Source: Utricularia gibba
Taxonomy: Eukaryota; Streptophyta; Magnoliopsida; Lamiales; Lentibulariaceae
DNA: 64,000 nucleotides
Assembly: GCA_002189035.1 (NCBI GenBank)
Contig: NEEC01000136.1
Coordinates: 1-64,000, forward strand
Direction: 5' to 3'
Shown here: piece after piece, positions 23,568-36,646 of the stretch
How the letters are laid out: every line of letters starts with the position of its first letter
Position numbering within the stretch: the stretch's first letter is position 1
The notes under the pieces: model-generated
Database searches by the model: none
The model's input: only the letters and a program-made list of their open reading frames with translations
What the model was told of the DNA's origin: nothing
Translations under genes and position numbers: made by a program

Positions 23568-25736
23568 CTGACTTCACAGCACAATAAGGTCCCATTCGAC
23601 GAAAATCGTGATACCTTTATTGAAGTTAGGATCTCATGACGCCCCAAATGCTTTTTTCAACAGCATGCTTTAAACTTGAGAAGGCGCTTTTGTGGGTCAC
23701 CGAGATCGGGCCGGAATTCAGGTCGGGCTTGGGGGACAAAGTCAGCTGTAGCCCGTCAAAAGAAGTGATGCATTTATTAACGTTGGCTTGTCGGCGGCTG
23801 CCCACATGGTTTTTAAAGCAACAGCTTGCCGTTTTAAGGCGGGTGCTGTCGTTGGCAGCTTTGTAAGGGCCCAAGGTTCGGTCTGGCTCCTGAGCCCAAT
23901 CGGGTCCTACTCGATGAAAATCGTGATGCATTTGCTTTTGTTAGGATGTCATGAGAACCCAATGGGTTTTCTCCACACTCTACTTTATATTTGAGAAGGC
24001 GCTCTCGGGGGTTTAGGGATTGGGCCAGAGGTCGGGTCGGGCTCACGCCCATAGTCAGTTGTAGCCCGGAAAATAAGTCATGCATTTATCAACGTTGGGT
24101 TTTCGGCGGCTGCCTAAATGGTTTTTCAAGCAACAGCTTGCCGTTTTAAGGCGGGTGCTGTCGTTGGCAGCTTTGTACGGGCCCAAGGTTTGGTCTGGCT
24201 CCTGAGCCCAATCGGGTCCTACTCGATGAAAATCGTGATGCATTTAATGAAGTTAGGATGTCATGAGCGCCCCAAATGGTTTTCTCAACAACCTGATTTA
24301 TATTTGACGCTCTAGGCCCAGGAGCAAAAAAAGTCGCGTAATAGTCATTTGTAGCCCGGCAAAAAAGTGATGCATTTATTAACGTTGGGTTTTCGGCGGC
24401 TGCCTACATGCTTTTTGAAGCAAAAGTTGTCGTTTTTTGGCGGGTGCTGTTGTTGGGAACTTCGTCCGGACCCAAGGTTCGGTCTGACTTCACAGCACAA
24501 TAAGGTCCCATTCGACGAAAATCGTGATACCTTTATTGCTGTTAGGATCTCATGATTACCCCAAATGCTTTTTTCAACAGCATGCTATACACTTGAGAAG
24601 GCGCTTTTGTGGGTCACCGAGATCGGCCCGGAATTCGGGTCGAGCTCGGGCCCAAAGTCAGCTGTAGCCCGATAAAAGAAGTGATGCATTTATTAACGTT
24701 GGGTTGTCGGCGGCTGCCCACATGGTTTTTCAAGCAACAGCTTGCCGTTTTAAGGCGGGTGCTGTCGTTGACAGCTTTGTAAGGGCCCAAGGTTTGGTCT
24801 GGCTCCTGAGCCCAATCGGGTCCTACTCGATGAAAATCGTGATGCATTTAATGAAGTTAGGATGTCATGAGCGCCCCAAATGGTTTTCTCAACAACCTGA
24901 TTTATATTTGACGAGGTGCTCTAGGCTGGCACTAGTATCGAGCAAATGGTCGAGTCGCGCTCTGGCCCATAGTCATTTGTAGCCCGGCAAAAAAGTGATG
25001 CATTTATTAACGTTGGGTTTTCGGCGGCTGCCTACATGCTTTTTGAAGCAAAAGTTGTCGTTTTTTGGCGGGTGCTGTTGTTGGGAACTTCGTCCGGACC
25101 CAAGGTTCGGTCTGACTTCACAGCACAATAAGGTCCCATTCGACGAAAATCGTGATACCTTTATTGCTGTTAGGATCTCATGATTACCCCAAATGCTTTT
25201 TTCAACAGCATGCTATACACTTGAGAAGGCGCTTTTGTGGGTCACCGAGATCGGCCCGGAATTCGGGTCGAGCTCGGGCCAAAGTCAGCTGTAGCCCGAT
25301 AAAAGAAGTGATGCATTTATTAACGTTGGGTTGTCGGCGGCTGCCCACATGGTTTTTCAAGCAACAGCTTGCCGTTTTAAGGCGGGTGCTGTCGTTGACA
25401 GCTTTGTAAGGGCCCAAGGTTTGGTCTGGCTCCTGAGCCCAATCGGGTCCTACTCGATGAAAATCGTGATGCATTTAATGAAGTTAGGATGTCATGAGCG
25501 CCCCAAATGGTTTTCTCAAAACCTGATTTATATTTGACGAGGTGCTCTAGGCTGGCACTAGTATCGAGCAATGGTCGAGTCGCGCTCTGGCCATAGTCAT
25601 TTGTAGCCTGGTCAAAAAAGCGATGCATTTATTAACGTTGGGTTTTCGGCGGCTGCCTACATGCTTTTTGAAGCAAAAGTTGTCGTTTTTTGGCGGGTGC
25701 TGTTGTTGGGAACTTCGTCCGGACCCAAGGTTCGGT
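23568..25736. repeat. Seven-monomer variant of the block 3 HOR (about 2169 bp)
   Basis: The order is A (23568), C (23883), B (24195), A' (24484), B, A' (25112), B', then the next unit's A at 25737. It therefore has one extra A'-B pair compared with the pentamer. Both A' copies carry CATGATTACC and CCGATAAAAG. The B at 24195-24483 is damaged near 24306-24345, where the SpeI region is replaced by a short A-rich string. Unequal exchange in register with the A'-B pair explains the extra dimer. Confidence 0.85.
24012..24018 (+). other. Single telomere-like heptamer TTTAGGG in C monomers
   Basis: The C monomers of block 3 contain GGGTTTAGGG, one unit of the plant-type telomere repeat with a partial flank. 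Copies of TTTAGGG lie at 24012, 26182, 27744, 29301, 30858, 33958 and 35529; the C near 32400 lost it. In block 4 the same place reads TTTTGGG or TTTGGG. It is never tandem, so chance is the simplest explanation. Confidence 0.5.
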
Positions 25737-27305
25737 CTGACTTCACAGCACAATAAGGTCCCATTCGACGAAAATCGTGATACCTTTATTGAAGTTAGGA
25801 TCTCATGACCGCCCAAATGCTTTTTTCAACAGCATGCTTTAAACTTGAGAAGGCGCTTTTGTGGGTCACCGAGATCGGGCCGGAATTCAGGTCGGGCTTG
25901 GGGGACAAAGTCAGCTGTAGCCCGTCAAAAGAAGTGATGCATTTATTAACGTTGGCTTGTCGGCGGCTGCCCACATGGTTTTTAAAGCAACAGCTTGCCG
26001 TTTTAAGGCGGGTGCTGTCGTTGGCAGCTTTGTAAGGGCCCAAGGTTCGGTCTGGCTCCTGAGCCCAATCGGGTCCTACTCGATGAAAATCGTGATGCAT
26101 TTGCTTTTGTTAGGATGTCATGAGAACCCAATGGGTTTTCTCCACACTCTACTTTATATTTGAGAAGGCGCTCTCGGGGGGTTTAGGGATTGGGCCAGAG
26201 GTCGGGTCGGGCTCACGCCCATAGTCAGTTGTAGCCCGGAAAATAAGTCATGCATTTATCAACGTTGGGTTTTCGGCGGCTGCCTAAATGGTTTTTCAAG
26301 CAACAGCTTGCCGTTTTAAGGCGGGTGCTGTCGTTGGCAGCTTTGTACGGGCCCAAGGTTTGGTCTGGCTCCTGAGCCCAATCGGGTCCTACTCGATGAA
26401 AATCGTGATGCATTTAATGAAGTTAGGATGTCATGAGCGCCCCAAATGGTTTTCTCAACAACCTGATTTATATTTGACGAGGTGCTCTAGGCTGGCACTA
26501 GTATCGAGCAAATGGTCGAGTCGCGCTCTGGCCCATAGTCATTTGTAGCCCGGCCAAAAAAGTGATGCATTTATTAACGTTGGGTTTTCGGCGGCTGCCT
26601 ACATGCTTTTTGAAGCAAAAGTTGTCGTTTTTTGGCGGGTGCTGTTGTTGGGAACTTCGTCCGGACCCAAGGTTCGGTCTGACTTCACAGCACAATAAGG
26701 TCCCATTCGACGAAAATCGTGATACCTTTATTGCTGTTAGGATCTCATGATTACCCCAAATGCTTTTTTCAACAGCATGCTATACACTTGAGAAGGCGCT
26801 TTTGTGGGTCACCGAGATCGGCCCGGAATTCGGGTCGAGCTCGGGCCCAAAGTCAGCTGTAGCCCGATAAAAGAAGTGATGCATTTATTAACGTTGGGTT
26901 GTCGGCGGCTGCCCACATGGTTTTTCAAGCAACAGCTTGCCGTTTTAAGGCGGGTGCTGTCGTTGACAGCTTTGTAAGGGCCCAAGGTTTGGTCTGGCTC
27001 CTGAGCCCAATCGGGTCCTACTCGATGAAAATCGTGATGCATTTAATGAAGTTAGGATGTCATGAGCGCCCAAATGGTTTTCTCAACAACCTGATTTATA
27101 TTTGACGAGGTGCTCTAGGCTGGCACTAGTATCGAGCAAATGGTCGAGTCGCGCTCTGGCCCATAGTCATTTGTAGCCTGGTCAAAAAAGCGATGCATTT
27201 ATTAACGTTGGGTTTTCGGCGGCTGCCTACATGCTTTTTGAAGCAAAAGTTGTCGTTTTTTGGCGGGTGCTGTTGTTGGAACTTCGTCCGGACCCAAGGT
27301 TCGGT
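25737..27305. repeat. Reference pentamer of block 3
   Basis: This copy is close to full length: A 25737-26051 (315 bp), C 26052-26364 (313), B 26365-26678 (314), A' 26679-26993 (315), B' 26994-27305 (312). It shows the position-specific variants of all five monomers and can serve as the reference HOR unit. Confidence 0.9.
26052..26364 (+). repeat. Type C monomer (reference copy)
   Basis: This is a full-length C of 313 bp. It starts CTGGCTCCTGAGCCC and has CGATGAAAATCG and GCATTTGCTTTTGTTAGG, then CACTCTACTTTATATTTGAG, GGCGCTCTCGGGG, one TTTAGGG at 26182-26188, GGAAAATAAGTCATGC and TTTATCAACGTTGGG, ending in GGTTTGGT. Its first half is closest to B and its last 90 bases are closest to A (CAAGCAACAGCTTGCCG), so C may itself descend from an exchange between B-like and A-like monomers. 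Confidence 0.88.
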
Positions 27306-30300
27306 CTGACTTCACAGCACAATAAGGTCCCATTCGACGAAAATCGTGATACCTTTATTGAAGTTAGGATCTCATGACCGCCCCAAATGCTTTTTTCAAC
27401 AGCATGCTTTAAACTTGAGAAGGCGCTTTTGTGGGTCACCGAGATCGGCCGGAATTCAGGTCGGGCTTGGGGACAAAGTCAGCTGTAGCCCGTCAAAAGA
27501 AGTGATGCATTTATTAACGTTGGCTTGTCGGCGGCCCCACATGGTTTTAAAGCACAGCTTGCCGTTTTAGGCGGTGCTGTCGTTGGCAGCTTTGTAAGGG
27601 CCCAAGGTTCGGTCTGGCTCCTGAGCCCAATCGGGTCCTACTCGATGAAAATCGTGATGCATTTGCTTTTGTTAGGATGTCATGAGAACCCCAATGGGTT
27701 TTCTCCACACTCTACTTTATATTTGAGAAGGCGCTCTCGGGGGTTTAGGGATTGGGCCAGAGGTCGGGTCGGGCTCACGCCCATAGTCAGTTGTAGCCCG
27801 GAAAATAAGTCATGCATTTATCAACGTTGGGTTTTCGGCGGCTGCCTAAATGGTTTTTCAAGCAACAGCTTGCCGTTTTAAGGCGGGTGCTGTCGTTGGC
27901 AGCTTTGTACGGGCCCAAGGTTTGGTCTGGCTCCTGAGCCCAATCGGGTCCTACTCGATGAAAATCGTGATGCATTTAATGAAGTTAGGATGTCATGAGC
28001 GCCCCAAATGGTTTTCTCAACAACCTGATTTATATTTGACGAGGTGCTCTAGGCTGGCACTAGTATCGAGCAAATGGTCGAGTCGCGCTCTGGCCCATAG
28101 TCATTTGTAGCCCGGCCAAAAAAGTGATGCATTTATTAACGTTGGTTTTCGGCGGCTGCCTACATGCTTTTTGAGGCAAAAGTTGTCGTTTTTTGGCGGG
28201 TGCTGTTGTTGGGAACTTCGTCCGGACCCAAGGTTCGGTCTGACTTCACAGCACAATAAGGTCCCATTCGACGAAAATCGTGATACCTTTATTGCTGTTA
28301 GGATCTCATGATTACCCCAAATGCTTTTTTCAACAGCATGCTATACACTTGAGAAGGCGCTTTTTGTGGTCACCGAGATCGGCCCGGAATTCGGGTCGAG
28401 CTCGGGCCCAAAGTCAGCTGTAGCCCGATAAAAGAAGTGATGCATTTATTAACGTTGGGTTGTCGGCGGCTGCCCACATGGTTTTTCAAGCAACAGCTTG
28501 CCGTTTTAAGGCGGGTGCTGTCGTTGACAGCTTTGTAAGGGCCCAAGGTTTGGTCTGGCTCCTGAGCCCAATCGGGTCCTACTCGATGAAAATCGTGATG
28601 CATTTAATGAAGTTAGGATGTCATGAGCGCCCCAAATGGTTTTCTCAACAACCTGATTTATATTTGACGAGGTGCTCTAGGCTGGCACTAGTATCGAGCA
28701 AATGGTCGAGTCGCGCTCTGGCCCATAGTCATTTGTAGCCTGGTCAAAAAAGCGATGCATTTAACGTTGGGTTTTCGGCGGCTGCCTACATGCTTTTTGA
28801 AGCAAAAGTTGTCGTTTTTTGGCGGTGCTGTTGTTGGAAACTTCGTCCGGACCCAAGGTTCGGTCTGACTTCACAGCACAATAAGGTCCCATTCGACGAA
28901 AATCGTGATACTTTAGGATCTCATGACCGCCCAAATGCTTTTTTCAACAGCATGCTTTAAACTTGAGAAGGCGCTTTTGTGGGTCACCGAGATCGGGCCG
29001 GAATTCAGGTCGGGCTTGGGGGACAAAGTCAGCTGTAGCCCGTCAAAAGAAGTGATGCATTTATTAACGTTGGCTGTCGGCGGCTGCCCACATGGTTTTT
29101 AAAGCAACAGCTTGCCGTTTTAAGGCGGGTGCTGTCGTTGGCAGCTTTGTAAGGGCCCAAGGTTCGGTCTGGCTCCTGAGCCCAATCGGGTCCTACTCGA
29201 TGAAAATCGTGATGCATTTGCTTTTGTTAGGATGTCATGAGAACCCCAATGGGTTTTCTCCACACACTCTACTTTATATTTGAGAAGGCGCTCTCGGGGG
29301 TTTAGGGATTGGGCCAGAGGTCGGGTCGGGCTCACGCCCATAGTCAGTTGTAGCCCGAAAATAAGTCATGCATTTATCAACGTTGGGTTTTCGGCGGCTG
29401 CCTAAATGGTTTTTCAAGCAACAGCTTGCCGTTTTAAGCGGGTGCTGTGTTGGCAGCTTTGTACGGGCCCAAGGTTTGGTCTGGCTCCTGAGCCCAATCG
29501 GGTCCTACTCGATGAAAATCGTGATGCATTTAATGAAGTTAGGATGTCATGAGCGCCCCAAATGGTTTTCTCAACAACCTGATTTATATTGACGAGGTGC
29601 TCTAGGCTGGCACTAGTATCGAGCAATGGTCGAGTCGCGCTCTGGCCATAGTCATTAGCCGGCCAAAAAAGTGATGCATTTATTAACGTTGGGTTTTCGG
29701 CGGCTGCCTACATGCTTTTTGAGGCAAAAGTTGTCGTTTTTTGGCGGGTGCTGTTGTTGGGAACTTCGTCCGGACCCAAGGTTCGGTCTGACTTCACACA
29801 AATAAGGTCCCATTCGACGAAAATCGTGATACCTTTATTGCTGTTAGGATCTCATGATTACCCAAATGCTTTTTTCAACAGCATGCTATACACTTGAGAA
29901 GGCGCTTTTGTGGGTCACCGAGATCGGCCCGGAATTCGGGTCGAGCTCGGGCCCAAAGTCAGCTGTAGCCCGATAAAAGAAGTGATGCATTTATTAACGT
30001 TGGGTTGTCGGCGGCTGCCCACATGGTTTTTCAAGCAACAGCTTGCCGTTTTAAGGCGGGTGCTGTCGTTGACAGCTTTGTAAGGGCCCAAGGTTTGGTC
30101 TGGCTCCTGAGCCCAATCGGGTCCTACTCGATGAAAATCGTGATGCATTTAATGAAGTTAGGATGTCATGAGCGCCCCAAATGGTTTTCTCAACAACCTG
30201 ATTTATATTTGACGAGGTGCTCTAGGCTGGCACTAGTATCGAGCAAATGGTCGAGTCGCGCTCTGGCCCATAGTCATTTGTAGCCTGGTCAAAAAAGCGA

Positions 30301-33300
30301 TGCATTTATTAACGTTGGGTTTTCGGCGGCTGCCTACATGCTTTTTGAAGCAAAAGTTGTCGTTTTTTGGCGGGTGCTGTTGTTGGGAACTTCGTCCGGA
30401 CCCAAGGTTCGGTCTGACTTCACAGCACAATAAGGTCCCATTCGACGAAAATCGTGATACCTTTATTGAAGTTAGGATCTCATGACCGCCCAAATGCTTT
30501 TTTCAACAGCATGCTTTAAACTTGAGAAGGCGCTTTTGTGGGTCACCGAGATCGGGCCGGAATTCAGGTCGGGCTTGGGGACAAAGTCAGCTGTAGCCCG
30601 TCAAAAGAAGTGATGCATTTATTAACGTTGGCTTGTCGGCGGCTGCCCACATGGTTTTTAAAGCAACAGCTTGCCGTTTTAAGGCGGGTGCTGTCGTTGG
30701 CAGCTTTGTAAGGGCCCAAGGTTCGGTCTGGCTCCTGAGCCCAATCGGGTCCTACTCGATGAAAATCGTGATGCATTTGCTTTTGTTAGGATGTCATGAG
30801 AACCCCAATGGGTTTTTCTCACACTCTACTTATATTTGAGAAGGCGCTCTCGGGGGGTTTAGGGATTGGGCCACGGGTCGGGCTCACGCCCATCAGTTGT
30901 AGCCCGGAAATAAGTCATGCATTTATCAACGTTGGGTTTCGGCGGCTGCCTAAATGGTTTTTCAAGCAACAGCTTGCCGTTTTAAGGCGGGTGCTGTCGT
31001 TGGCAGCTTTGTACGGGCCCAAGGTTTGGTCTGGCTCCTGAGCCCAATCGGGTCCTACTCGATGAAAATCGTGATGCATTTAATGAAGTTAGGATGTCAT
31101 GAGCGCCCCAAATGGTTTTCTCAACAACCTGATTTATATTTGACGAGGTGCTCTAGGCTGGCACTAGTATCGAGCAAATGGTCGAGTCGCGCTCTGGCCC
31201 ATAGTCATTTGTAGCCCGGCCAAAAAAGTGATGCATTTATTAACGTTGGGTTTTCGGCGGCTGCCTACATGCTTTTTGAGGCAAAAGTTGTCGTTTTTTG
31301 GCGGGTGCTGTTGTTGGGAACTTCGTCCGGACCCAAGGTTCGGTCTGACTTCACAGCACAATAAGGTCCCATTCGACGAAAATCGTGATACCTTTATTGC
31401 TGTTAGGATCTCATGATTACCCCAAATGCTTTTTTCAACAGCATGCTATACACTTGAGAAGGCGCTTTTGTGGGTCACCGAGATCGGCCCGGAATTCGGG
31501 TCGAGCTCGGGCCCAAAGTCAGCTGTAGCCCGATAAAAGAAGTGATGCATTTATTAACGTTGGGTTGTCGGCGGCTGCCCACATGGTTTTTCAAGCAACA
31601 GCTTGCCGTTTTAAGGCGGGTGCTGTCGTTGACAGCTTTGTAAGGGCCCAAGGTTTGGTCTGGCTCCTGAGCCCAATCGGGTCCTACTCGATGAAAATCG
31701 TGATGCATTTAATGAAGTTAGGATGTCATGAGCGCCCCAAATGGTTTTCTCAACAACCTGATTTATATTTGACGAGGTGCTCTAGGCTGGCACTAGTATC
31801 GAGCAAATGGTCGAGTCGCGCTCTGGCCCATAGTCATTTGTAGCCTGGTCAAAAAAGCGATGCATTTATTAACGTTGGGTTTTCGGCGGCTGCCTACATG
31901 CTTTTTGAAGCAAAAGTTGTCGTTTTTTGGCGGGTGCTGTTGTTGGGAACTTCGTCCGGACCCAAGGTTCGGTCTGACTTCACAGCACAATAAGTCCCAT
32001 TCGACGAAATCGTGATACCTTTATTGAAGTTAGATCTCATGACCGCCCAAATGCTTTTTTCAACAGCATGCTTTAAACTTGAGAAGGCGCTTTTGTGGGT
32101 CACCGAGATCGGCCGGAATTCAGGTCGGGCTTGGGACAAAGTCAGCTGTAGCCCGTCAAAAGAAGTGATGCATTTATTAACGTTGGCTTGTCGGCGGCTG
32201 CCCACATGGTTTTTAAAAGCAACAGCTTGCCGTTTTAAGGCGGGTGCTGTCGTTGGCAGCTTTGTAAGGGCCCAAGGTTCGGTCTGGCTCCTGAGCCAAT
32301 CGGGTCCTACTCGATGAAAATCGTGATGCATTTGCTTTTGTTAGGATGTCATGAGAACCCAATGGTTTTCTCCACACTCTACTTTATTTAGAAGGCGCTC
32401 TCGGGGGGAGGGCCAGAGGTCGGGTCGGGCTCACGCCCATAGTCATTGTAGCCCGGAAAATAAGTCATGCATTTATCAACGTTGGGTTTTCGGCGGCTGC
32501 CTAAATGGTTTTTCAAGCAACAGCTTGCCGTTTTAAGGCGGGTGCTGTCGTTGGCAGCTTTGTACGGGCCCAAGGTTTGGTCTGGCTCCTGAGCCAATCG
32601 GGTCCTACTCGATGAAAATCGTGATGCATTTAATGAAGTTAGGATGTCATGAGCGCCCCAAATGGTTTTCTCAACAACCTGATTTATATTTGACGAGGTG
32701 CTCTAGGCTGGCACTAGTATCGAGCAAATGGTCGAGTCGCGCTCTGGCCCATAGTCATTTGTAGCCCGGCCAAAAAAGTGATGCATTTATTAACGTTGGG
32801 TTTTCGGCGGCTGCCTACATGCTTTTTGAGGCAAAAGTTGTCGTTTTTTGGCGGGCTGTTGTTGGGAACTTCGTCCGGACCCAAGGTTCGGTCTGACTTC
32901 ACAGCACAATAAGGTCCCATTCGACGAAAATCGTGATACCTTTATTGCTTAGGATCTCATGATTACCCAAATGCTTTTTCAACAGCATGCTATACACTTG
33001 AGAAGGCGCTTTTGTGGGTCACCGAGATCGGCCCGGGAATTCGGGTCGAGGCCCAAAGTCAGCTGTAGCCCGATAAAAGAAGTGATGCATTTATTAACGT
33101 TGGGTTGTCGGCGGCTGCCCACATGGTTTTTCAAGCAACAGCTTGCCGTTTTAAGGCGGGTGCTGTCGTTGACAGCTTTGTAAGGGCCCAAGGTTTGGTC
33201 TGGCTCCTGAGCCCAATCGGGTCCTACTCGATGAAAATCGTGATGCATTTAATGAAGTTAGGATGTCATGAGCGCCCCAAATGGTTTTCTCAACAACCTG

Positions 33301-36300
33301 ATTTATATTTGACGAGGTGCTCTAGGCTGGCACTAGTATCGAGCAAATGGTCGAGTCGCGCTCTGGCCCATAGTCATTTGTAGCCTGGTCAAAAAAGCGA
33401 TGCATTTATTAACGTTGGGTTTTCGGCGGCTGCCTACATGCTTTTTGAAGCAAAAGTTGTCGTTTTTTGGCGGGCTGTTGTTGGGAACTTCGTCCGGACC
33501 CAAGGTTCGGTCTGACTTCACAGCACAATAAGGTCCCATTCGACGAAAATCGTGATACCTTTATTGAAGTTAGGATCTCATGACCGCCCCAAATGCTTTT
33601 TTCAACAGCATGCTTTAAACTTGAGAAGGCGCTTTTGTGGGTCACCGAGATCGGGCCGGAATTCAGGTCGGGCTTGGGGACAAAGTCAGCTGTAGCCCGT
33701 CAAAAGAAGTGATGCATTTATTAACGTTGGCTTGTCGGCGGCTGCCCACATGGTTTTTAAAGCAACAGCTTGCCGTTTTAAGGCGGGTGCTGTCGTTGGC
33801 AGCTTTGTAAGGGCCCAAGGTTCGGTCTGGCTCCTGAGCCCAATCGGGTCCTACTCGATGAAAATCGTGATGCATTTGCTTTTGTTAGGATGTCATGAGA
33901 ACCCCAATGGGTTTTCTCCACACTCTACTTTATATTTGAGAAGGCGCTCTCGGGGGGTTTAGGGATTGGGCCAGAGGTCGGGTCGGGCTCACGCCCATAG
34001 TCAGTTGTAGCCCGGAAAATAAGTCATGCATTTATCAACGTTGGGTTTTCGGCGGCTGCCTAAATGGTTTTTCAAGCAACAGCTTGCCGTTTTAAGGCGG
34101 GTGCTGTCGTTGGCAGCTTTGTACGGGCCCAAGGTTTGGTCTGGCTCCTGAGCCCAATCGGGTCCTACTCGATGAAAATCGTGATGCATTTAATGAAGTT
34201 AGGATGTCATGAGCGCCCCAAATGGTTTTCTCAACAACCTGATTTATATTTGACGAGGTGCTCTAGGCTGGCACTAGTATCGAGCAAATGGTCGAGTCGC
34301 GCTCTGGCCATAGTCATTTGTAGCCCGGCCAAAAAAGTGATGCATTTATTAACGTTGGGTTTTCGGCGGCTGCCTACATGCTTTTTGAAGCAAAAGTTGT
34401 CGTTTTTTGGCGGGTGCTGTTGTTGGGAACTTCGTCCGGACCCAAGGTTCGGTCTGACTTCACAGCACAATAAGGTCCCATTCGACGAAAATCGTGATAC
34501 CTTTATTGCTGTTAGGATCTCATGATTACCCCAAATGCTTTTTTCAACAGCATGCTATACACTTGAGAAGGCGCTTTTGTGGGTCACCGAGATCGGCCCG
34601 GAATTCGGGTCGAGCTCGGGCCCAAAGTCAGCTGTAGCCCGATAAAAGAAGTGATGCATTTATTAACGTTGGGTTGTCGGCGGCTGCCCACATGGTTTTT
34701 CAAGCAACAGCTTGCCGTTTTAAGGCGGGTGCTGTCGTTGACAGCTTTGTAAGGGCCCAAGGTTTGGTCTGGCTCCTGAGCCCAATCGGGTCCTACTCGA
34801 TGAAAATCGTGATGCATTTAATGAAGTTAGGATGTCATGAGCGCCCCAAATGGTTTTCTCAACAACCTGATTTATATTTGACGAGGTGCTCTAGGCTGGC
34901 ACTAGTATCGAGCAAATGGTCGAGTCGCGCTCTGGCCCATAGTCATTTGTAGCCTGGTCAAAAAAGCGATGCATTTATTAACGTTGGGTTTTCGGCGGCT
35001 GCCTACATGCTTTTTGAAGCAAAAGTTGTCGTTTTTTGGCGGGTGCTGTTGTTGGGAACTTCGTCCGGACCCAAGGTTCGGTCTGACTTCACAGCACAAT
35101 AAGGTCCCATTCGACGAAAATCGTGATACCTTTATTGAAGTTAGGATCTCATGACCGCCCCAAATGCTTTTTTCAACAGCATGCTTTAAACTTGAGAAGG
35201 CGCTTTTGTGGGTCACCGAGATCGGGCCGGAATTCAGGTCGGGCTTGGGGGACAAAGTCAGCTGTAGCCCGTCAAAAGAAGTGATGCATTTATTAACGTT
35301 GGCTTGTCGGCGGCTGCCCACATGGTTTTTAAAGCAACAGCTTGCCGTTTTAAGGCGGGTGCTGTCGTTGGCAGCTTTGTAAGGCCCAAGGTTCGGTCTG
35401 GCTCCTGAGCCCAATCGGGTCCTACTCGATGAAAATCGTGATGCATTTGCTTTTGTTAGGATGTCATGAGAACCCCAATGGGTTTTCTCCACACTCTACT
35501 TTATATTTGAGAAGGCGCTCTCGGGGGGTTTAGGGATTGGGCCAGAGGTCGGGTCGGGCTCACGCCCATAGTCAGTTGTAGCCCGGAAAATAAGTCATGC
35601 ATTTATCAACGTTGGGTTTTCGGCGGCTGCCTAAATGGTTTTTCAAGCAACAGCTTGCCGTTTTAAGGCGGGTGCTGTCGTTGGCAGCTTTGTACGGGCC
35701 CAAGGTTTGGTCTGGCTCCTGAGCCCAATCGGGTCCTACTCGATGAAAATCGTGATGCATTTAATGAAGTTAGGATGTCATGAGCGCCCCAAATGGTTTT
35801 CTCAACAACCTGATTTATATTTGACGAGGTGCTCTAGGCTGGCACTAGTATCGAGCAAATGGTCGAGTCGCGCTCTGGCCCATAGTCATTTGTAGCCCGG
35901 CCAAAAAAGTGATGCATTTATTAACGTTGGGTTTTCGGCGGCTGCCTACATGCTTTTTGAGGCAAAAGTTGTCGTTTTTTGGCGGGTGCTGTTGTTGGGA
36001 TTCGTCCGGACCCAAGGTTCGGTCTGACTTCACAGCACAATAAGGTCCCATTCGACGAAAATCGTGATACCTTTATTGCTGTTAGGATCTCATGATTACC
36101 CCAAATGCTTTTTTCAACAGCATGCTATACACTTGAGAAGGCGCTTTTGTGGGTCACCGAGATCGGCCCGGAATTCGGGTCGAGCTCGGGCCCAAAGTCA
36201 GCTGTAGCCCGATAAAAGAAGTGATGCATTTATTAACGTTGGGTTGTCGGCGGCTGCCCACATGGTTTTTCAAGCAACAGCTTGCCGTTTTAAGGCGGGT

Positions 36301-36339
36301 GCTGTCGTTGACAGCTTTGTAAGGGCCCAAGGTTTGGTC

Positions 36340-36646
36340 TGGCTCCTGAGCCCAATCGGGTCCTACTCGATGAAAATCGTGATGCATTTAATGAAGTTAG
36401 GATGTCATGAGAACCCCAATGGGTTTTCTCACACTCTACTTTATATTTGAGAAGGCGCTCTCGGGGGTTTGGGAGTGGGCCAGAGGTCGGGTCGGGCTCA
36501 CGCCCATAGTCAGTTGTAGCCCGGAAAATAAGTGATGCATTTATCAACGTTGGGTTTTCGGCGGCTGCCAAATGGTTTTTCAAGCAACAGCTTGCCGTTT
36601 TAAGGCGGGTGCTGTCGTTGGCATTTGTAAGGGCCCAAGGTTCGGT
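36340..36646 (+). repeat. Hybrid B/C monomer at the block 3 to block 4 border
   Basis: The monomer begins as B: CTGGCTCCTGAGCCC, then GCATTTAATGAAGTTAGG up to about 36410. It continues as C: GAGAACCCCAATGGGTTTTC, CACTCTACTTTATATTTGAG and GGAAAATAAGTGATGC. The switch lies within the shared word GTTAGGATGTCATGAG (about 36396-36411), as expected for exchange between homologous monomers. It follows the A' monomer of the last pentamer, where a B' would be expected. Confidence 0.85.

Larger units (their letters stand above)
23568..36339. repeat. Block 3: pentamer higher-order repeat A-C-B-A'-B', about 1558 bp
   Basis: Six consecutive pentamers start at 25737, 27306, 28865, 30414, 31974 and 33512, with the next A at 35083. 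Spacings are 1538-1571, mean about 1558. A seven-monomer copy (23568-25736) precedes them and a partial copy A-C-B-A' (35083-36339) follows. Each position has its own variants. A has GGAATTCAGGTCGGG, TTGGCTTGTCGG and TTTTTAAAGC. A' has TTATTGCTGTTAGG, CATGATTACC, CCGATAAAAG and GTTGACAGC. B' has TAGCCTGGTC and AAAGCGATGC. C has AATAAGTCATGC and TTTGTACGGGCC. These position-specific variants recur in successive copies, which is the hallmark of an HOR amplified as a whole. Confidence 0.93.

Noticed and set aside
34902-35492. Longest open frame of the window, minus strand, 196 codons
   Set aside because: It runs through B', A and part of C monomers and repeats the same peptide words (PNVNKCIT and similar) that recur in broken form throughout the array. 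It stays open only because indels happen to keep the frame, and there is no domain, start context or conserved length.
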